A stretch of DNA of 64,000 nt from positions 1 through 64,000 of the forward strand of contig NZ_VZZZ01000007.1 of assembly GCF_009193265.1 (NCBI RefSeq), written 5' to 3'. This document shows, piece by piece, positions 61,313 through 64,000 of this stretch. This DNA comes from Marinobacter changyiensis. GTDB lineage: Bacteria > Pseudomonadota > Gammaproteobacteria > Pseudomonadales > Oleiphilaceae. Position 1 is the first letter of the stretch, and each line of letters begins with the position of its first letter. Position numbers and translations under genes: made by a program. The notes under the pieces are model-generated. The model had not been told where the DNA came from. It made no database searches and saw nothing but the letters and a program-made list of their open reading frames with translations.

Positions 61313-63421
61313 CTAGTTTACCAAGTCACCCTTGAGGATTTTCGGGGTGATGAAGATCAGCAACTCACTGCGTTCATCGATCGATGACTTCCGGGTAAAC
61401 AACCGCCCGAGATAGGGAATATCTCCCAGGAAGGGGGTCTTGGTCACGGTGGTTGATGTCTCTGACTGGAAAATACCGCCAAGAACGACGGTCTCACCGT
61501 TGCGTACCAGCACCTGCGTGGTCACTTCGTTGGTGTTGATACTCGGAATACCATTGGTGACTTCACCACGGGAATTCTGGTTGACCGTCAAGTCCATAAT
61601 GATCTTGTCGTCAGGGGTGATTTGTGGCGTCACTTCCAGCGACAGCACTGCTTCCTTGAAAGACACCGAGGTAGCACCGCTGGACGAGGCTTCCTGATAG
61701 GGAATTTCCTCACCGGACTGGATTCTTGCGGTTTGACGGTCAGCCGTCACAACCTTGGGCTGAGCCACGATTTCTGCCTGCCCGTCGCTCTCGAAAGCGG
61801 ACAACTCCAGATCCACCAGGAAATCAGACCCGATATAGCCGAAGGATACCGAGGAGCTGTTTGCCCGGCTCACCCCGAGATCCACATTCAGGCCACCCAG
61901 GTTAACAGGGCTGCCAAACTGGCCCTGACCGATAGCACCGCCAAACCCGAAGTTATTCTCACCACTGTTCACATTTGACCGGCCGGCAGCGCCCCACTGA
62001 ACACCCAACTCCTCGGCCAGATCCGTTTGCGCCCGAACCAGCCGTGCTTCAATCAGCACCTGACGAACCGGCACGTCCCAGGTCGTGACCAGACGACGGA
62101 TCTGCTCAAGCTTGTCTGTCGACTCCCTCACGCTGATGGTGTTTGTCCGCGCGTCAGAAGAGACGAAGCCGCGATCAGAGATCAGCTCTTCATCAGCCTG
62201 GATCAAGGCAACGATATCCGCCGCCTTGGCGTAGTTAACCTGAATGATATCCAACCGTACCGGCGCCAGCTCGGCAATCTGCTTGGTGGTTTCAAGCTCC
62301 AGACGCTCTCGGGCTGCAATTTCGTCAGCGGGTGCGACCAGAAGCACATTGCCGATCTGCCGCTTATCGAGGCCTTTGGTTTTAAGAATAAGATCCAGGG
62401 CCTGATCCCATGGCACGTTCTGGAGGCGAAGTGTAATGCTGCCACTGACGGTGTCGCTGGCAACAAGGTTGAGCCCGGTAAAATCAGCAATCAGCTGCAG
62501 AACCGAACGCACTTCGATATCCTGAAAATTGAGGGACAGCTTGTCGCCGGTGTAAGGGAATTTGTCCTCACGGCGAAGCTCTGCCTCCTCCTCGGTGAGA
62601 GGCTCGACACTGACGGTGAAGACCTTGTCTGCCTGGTAAGCAATGTAGTCATAGCTGCCTTCGGGACGGATCTCGATGACGGCGTTATTGCCCTCCATGT
62701 AAGTGTCCACGCGAGTAACCGGAGTGGCAAAGTCCGTGACATCCAGCCGGCGACGCAAATCAGCCGGAACCTCCGCACCTTCAAGCACCAGGCGGATACG
62801 CCCGCCGGATTCCGTGAGGTCAACCGGCGTTTTGCTGTCTCCGAGTGAGACAATAACGCGACCCTCGCCATTCTGGCCACGCCGGAAATCAACACCCGTC
62901 ACACCGAATTCAGCACGACTCCGGGATGAGGTCGCCGGCTGACTCGAGCTGGATTCAGACTGTGCCATGACAGCACTGCCTCCCTCGCTGGCGCCGATGG
63001 TGATCACCAACGAATTACCGGATCGTGAGGTCTGGTAAGGCGCCAGTTCTACCAGGTTGAATATCAATCGGGTCCGGTCCTTGGTTTGAACCACCGTCAT
63101 GCTCTGGGCGTTACCTGAGCCCAGAGAGATGTTGCGGCTTTCAAGCCCGCTCCGGGTATCACTGAGATCGACTGCAATGCGAGCAGGTCTTTCAATGGTG
63201 TATCCGGTGGGCTCTGGCGGCTGACCGTCAAAGCTCAGCGTTACCTGGGTCCGGTCACCCGGTAGTGAAGAGAAGGATACATCCTGAAGGGTGACCGCAT
63301 TGGCCAGACAGGACATCATCCCAAGAGCAACCATGCTGACGTATACGGTAAATTTTTTGAACATCGCTAGCCTCGACCCCAAACTGTATCGTTCGTGTGT
63401 TTTTCTTTCAGTTGTCATCAT
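61313..63421 (-). CDS. pilQ: Type IV pilus secretin PilQ
   Basis: Outer-membrane secretin forming the gated pore through which the pilus passes. Two AMIN peptidoglycan-binding domains lie in the N-terminal third. The N0/STN-type domain is around SLNFQDIEVRSVLQLIADFT near residue 300, then the N1 domain, then the secretin domain with VVLGGIFQSE and the C-terminal beta region near VPFLGDIPYLGRLF. The 702 residues are normal. Two starts are plausible: ATG 63421 with GGGAG just upstream, and ATG 63364 with GAGG upstream, which gives a cleaner signal peptide (MFKKFTVYVSMVALGMMS). It follows pilP by 8 bases with the longer start. Confidence 0.95.
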   Translation of the reverse strand: MMTTERKTHERYSLGSRLAMFKKFTVYVSMVALGMMSCLANAVTLQDVSFSSLPGDRTQVTLSFDGQPPEPTGYTIERPARIAVDLSDTRSGLESRNISLGSGNAQSMTVVQTKDRTRLIFNLVELAPYQTSRSGNSLVITIGASEGGSAVMAQSESSSSQPATSSRSRAEFGVTGVDFRRGQNGEGRVIVSLGDSKTPVDLTESGGRIRLVLEGAEVPADLRRRLDVTDFATPVTRVDTYMEGNNAVIEIRPEGSYDYIAYQADKVFTVSVEPLTEEEAELRREDKFPYTGDKLSLNFQDIEVRSVLQLIADFTGLNLVASDTVSGSITLRLQNVPWDQALDLILKTKGLDKRQIGNVLLVAPADEIAARERLELETTKQIAELAPVRLDIIQVNYAKAADIVALIQADEELISDRGFVSSDARTNTISVRESTDKLEQIRRLVTTWDVPVRQVLIEARLVRAQTDLAEELGVQWGAAGRSNVNSGENNFGFGGAIGQGQFGSPVNLGGLNVDLGVSRANSSSVSFGYIGSDFLVDLELSAFESDGQAEIVAQPKVVTADRQTARIQSGEEIPYQEASSSGATSVSFKEAVLSLEVTPQITPDDKIIMDLTVNQNSRGEVTNGIPSINTNEVTTQVLVRNGETVVLGGIFQSETSTTVTKTPFLGDIPYLGRLFTRKSSIDERSELLIFITPKILKGDLVN

Positions 63422-63429
63422 GCCGCTCC

Positions 63430-63972
63430 CTATCCCTCAATCAGTGAAAGGGATCGGGGGCGCTCTACCCAGCCTCCCCGGCCATTGGGTACTATTTCTA
63501 TCAACTCGACACGCGAATCACTGACACCAATGATGCGCCCGTAATTCTGCCCCATATAATTTCCGGTTCGCACCCGATGCACGCCGCCTTCATTATCGGA
63601 AACGAGCGCGAAAGGACTCCCAATGCTGCCACCCAAGGTACCAACCATCTCCAACTCGGTGAGCGCATAGTTTTCCAGCACCTCCCTGGGTCGATCGAGG
63701 TCCGGTTCAACATTGCTCTGGGGTTGCTCATCCACCATGGTCAGCTGGACATCTACCGGGGGCTCGAAGGGTGCTCTCCGGTCGGCTGAGGCATAGGTAA
63801 AGGCTTCATAGGCGTTGAACTCCGGCAGGGGCTCAACAAACCCCCGGGGCTTGGATCGGGTTTCTTCCATAAACCTGTCGAGATCCGCAAAGCCGTTGCC
63901 CTGGGAACAACCTGCCAACAGTGACACCAGACAGAAGCTCAACCAGGCTCTTCCCGAATGCAGTTTTGTCAT
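63430..63972 (-). CDS. pilP: Type IV pilus assembly lipoprotein PilP
   Basis: Inner-membrane lipoprotein of the PilMNOP alignment complex, contacting PilNO and the secretin PilQ. The signal is a lipobox (LVSLLAGCSQG, cysteine near residue 22 from this start). Then come an extended linker and the HR-type beta domain ending in SRVELIEIVPNGRGGWVERP. The ATG at 63972 is chosen since GGGAGA is seven bases upstream; an ATG at 63978 is too close to it. The 180 residues are normal. It is followed by pilQ and preceded by the end of pilO. Confidence 0.93.
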   Translation of the reverse strand: MTKLHSGRAWLSFCLVSLLAGCSQGNGFADLDRFMEETRSKPRGFVEPLPEFNAYEAFTYASADRRAPFEPPVDVQLTMVDEQPQSNVEPDLDRPREVLENYALTELEMVGTLGGSIGSPFALVSDNEGGVHRVRTGNYMGQNYGRIIGVSDSRVELIEIVPNGRGGWVERPRSLSLIEG

Positions 63973-63974
63973 GG

Positions 63975-64000
63975 TCATTCTCCCGCCCGGTAGCGGTAGG
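63975..64000 (-). CDS. pilO: Partial C-terminus of PilO (cut by the window edge)
   Basis: Only the last codons are inside. The frame ending at a TGA (63975-63977) reads YRYRAGE, which fits the YRYxx-type PilO C-terminus as I recall it. It overlaps the pilP start region, as expected for the pilMNOPQ operon. Assignment rests mainly on context. Confidence 0.5.

Overview
The window looks like a chromosomal segment of a marine gammaproteobacterium, most likely Marinobacter or a close relative. The pointers are Pseudomonas-like core synteny, a full type IV pilus regulatory and minor-pilin region, a wax-ester-synthase/DGAT gene, and moderately high GC with Shine-Dalgarno starts. This assignment is inference from gene content; no search was run. 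About 54 protein genes are supported, nearly all core housekeeping. No rRNA or tRNA gene, CRISPR array, prophage or insertion sequence is visible. A strong rRNA-type promoter at the extreme left reads out of the window, so an rrn operon probably begins just beyond base 1.

Layout. 1-250: outward-reading rrn-like promoter. 251-4480 (minus): ilvI-ilvN-ilvC-pssA, branched-chain amino acid synthesis followed by phosphatidylserine synthase. 4987-10951: a DUF4124 protein, clpB behind a sigma-32-like heat-shock promoter, pgeF, rluD and divergent bamD. 10967-12631: nadE. 12737-23303: type IV pilus block, with pilS-pilR-fimT on plus and the minor-pilin operon fimU-pilV-pilW-pilX-pilY1-pilE on minus, tail to tail with fimT. 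23304-23615: a gap with a 106-nt long-armed hairpin. 23616-31100 (minus): murJ, ribF, ileS-lspA-fkpB, ispH. 31303-35937: rpsT, proB, cgtA, rpmA, rplU and divergent ispB.

35986-40813 is the most accessory stretch: a glutathionyl-hydroquinone reductase with a divergent LysR regulator, a WS/DGAT acyltransferase with an altered active-site motif, a DUF2057-like lipoprotein and a small DUF6316-like protein. 40834-46973 (minus): glyA, nrdR-ribD-ribBX-ribH-nusB-thiL, making riboflavin and thiamine-pyrophosphate precursors with transcription factors; the GTP cyclohydrolase II half of the RibB protein is degenerate. 47201-50244: ettA-radA. 50249-57736 (minus): PilZ protein, hemE, gltD-gltB. 57956-64000 (minus): AAA/SPOR cell-envelope protein with a 16-copy Glu-Pro repeat, aroB, aroK, then pilQ-pilP and the last codons of pilO.

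The genes combine a pilus system in two places (regulators and minor pilins at 12.7-23.3 kb, secretin and pilotin-like parts at 61.3-64 kb), envelope biogenesis (bamD, lspA, murJ, pssA, the SPOR protein) and central biosynthesis. I did not find a convincing undescribed multi-gene system. The observations most worth checking are the hairpin repeat, the WS/DGAT motif change, the ribBX degeneration, the inverted minor-pilin block and the in-frame hexanucleotide repeat.
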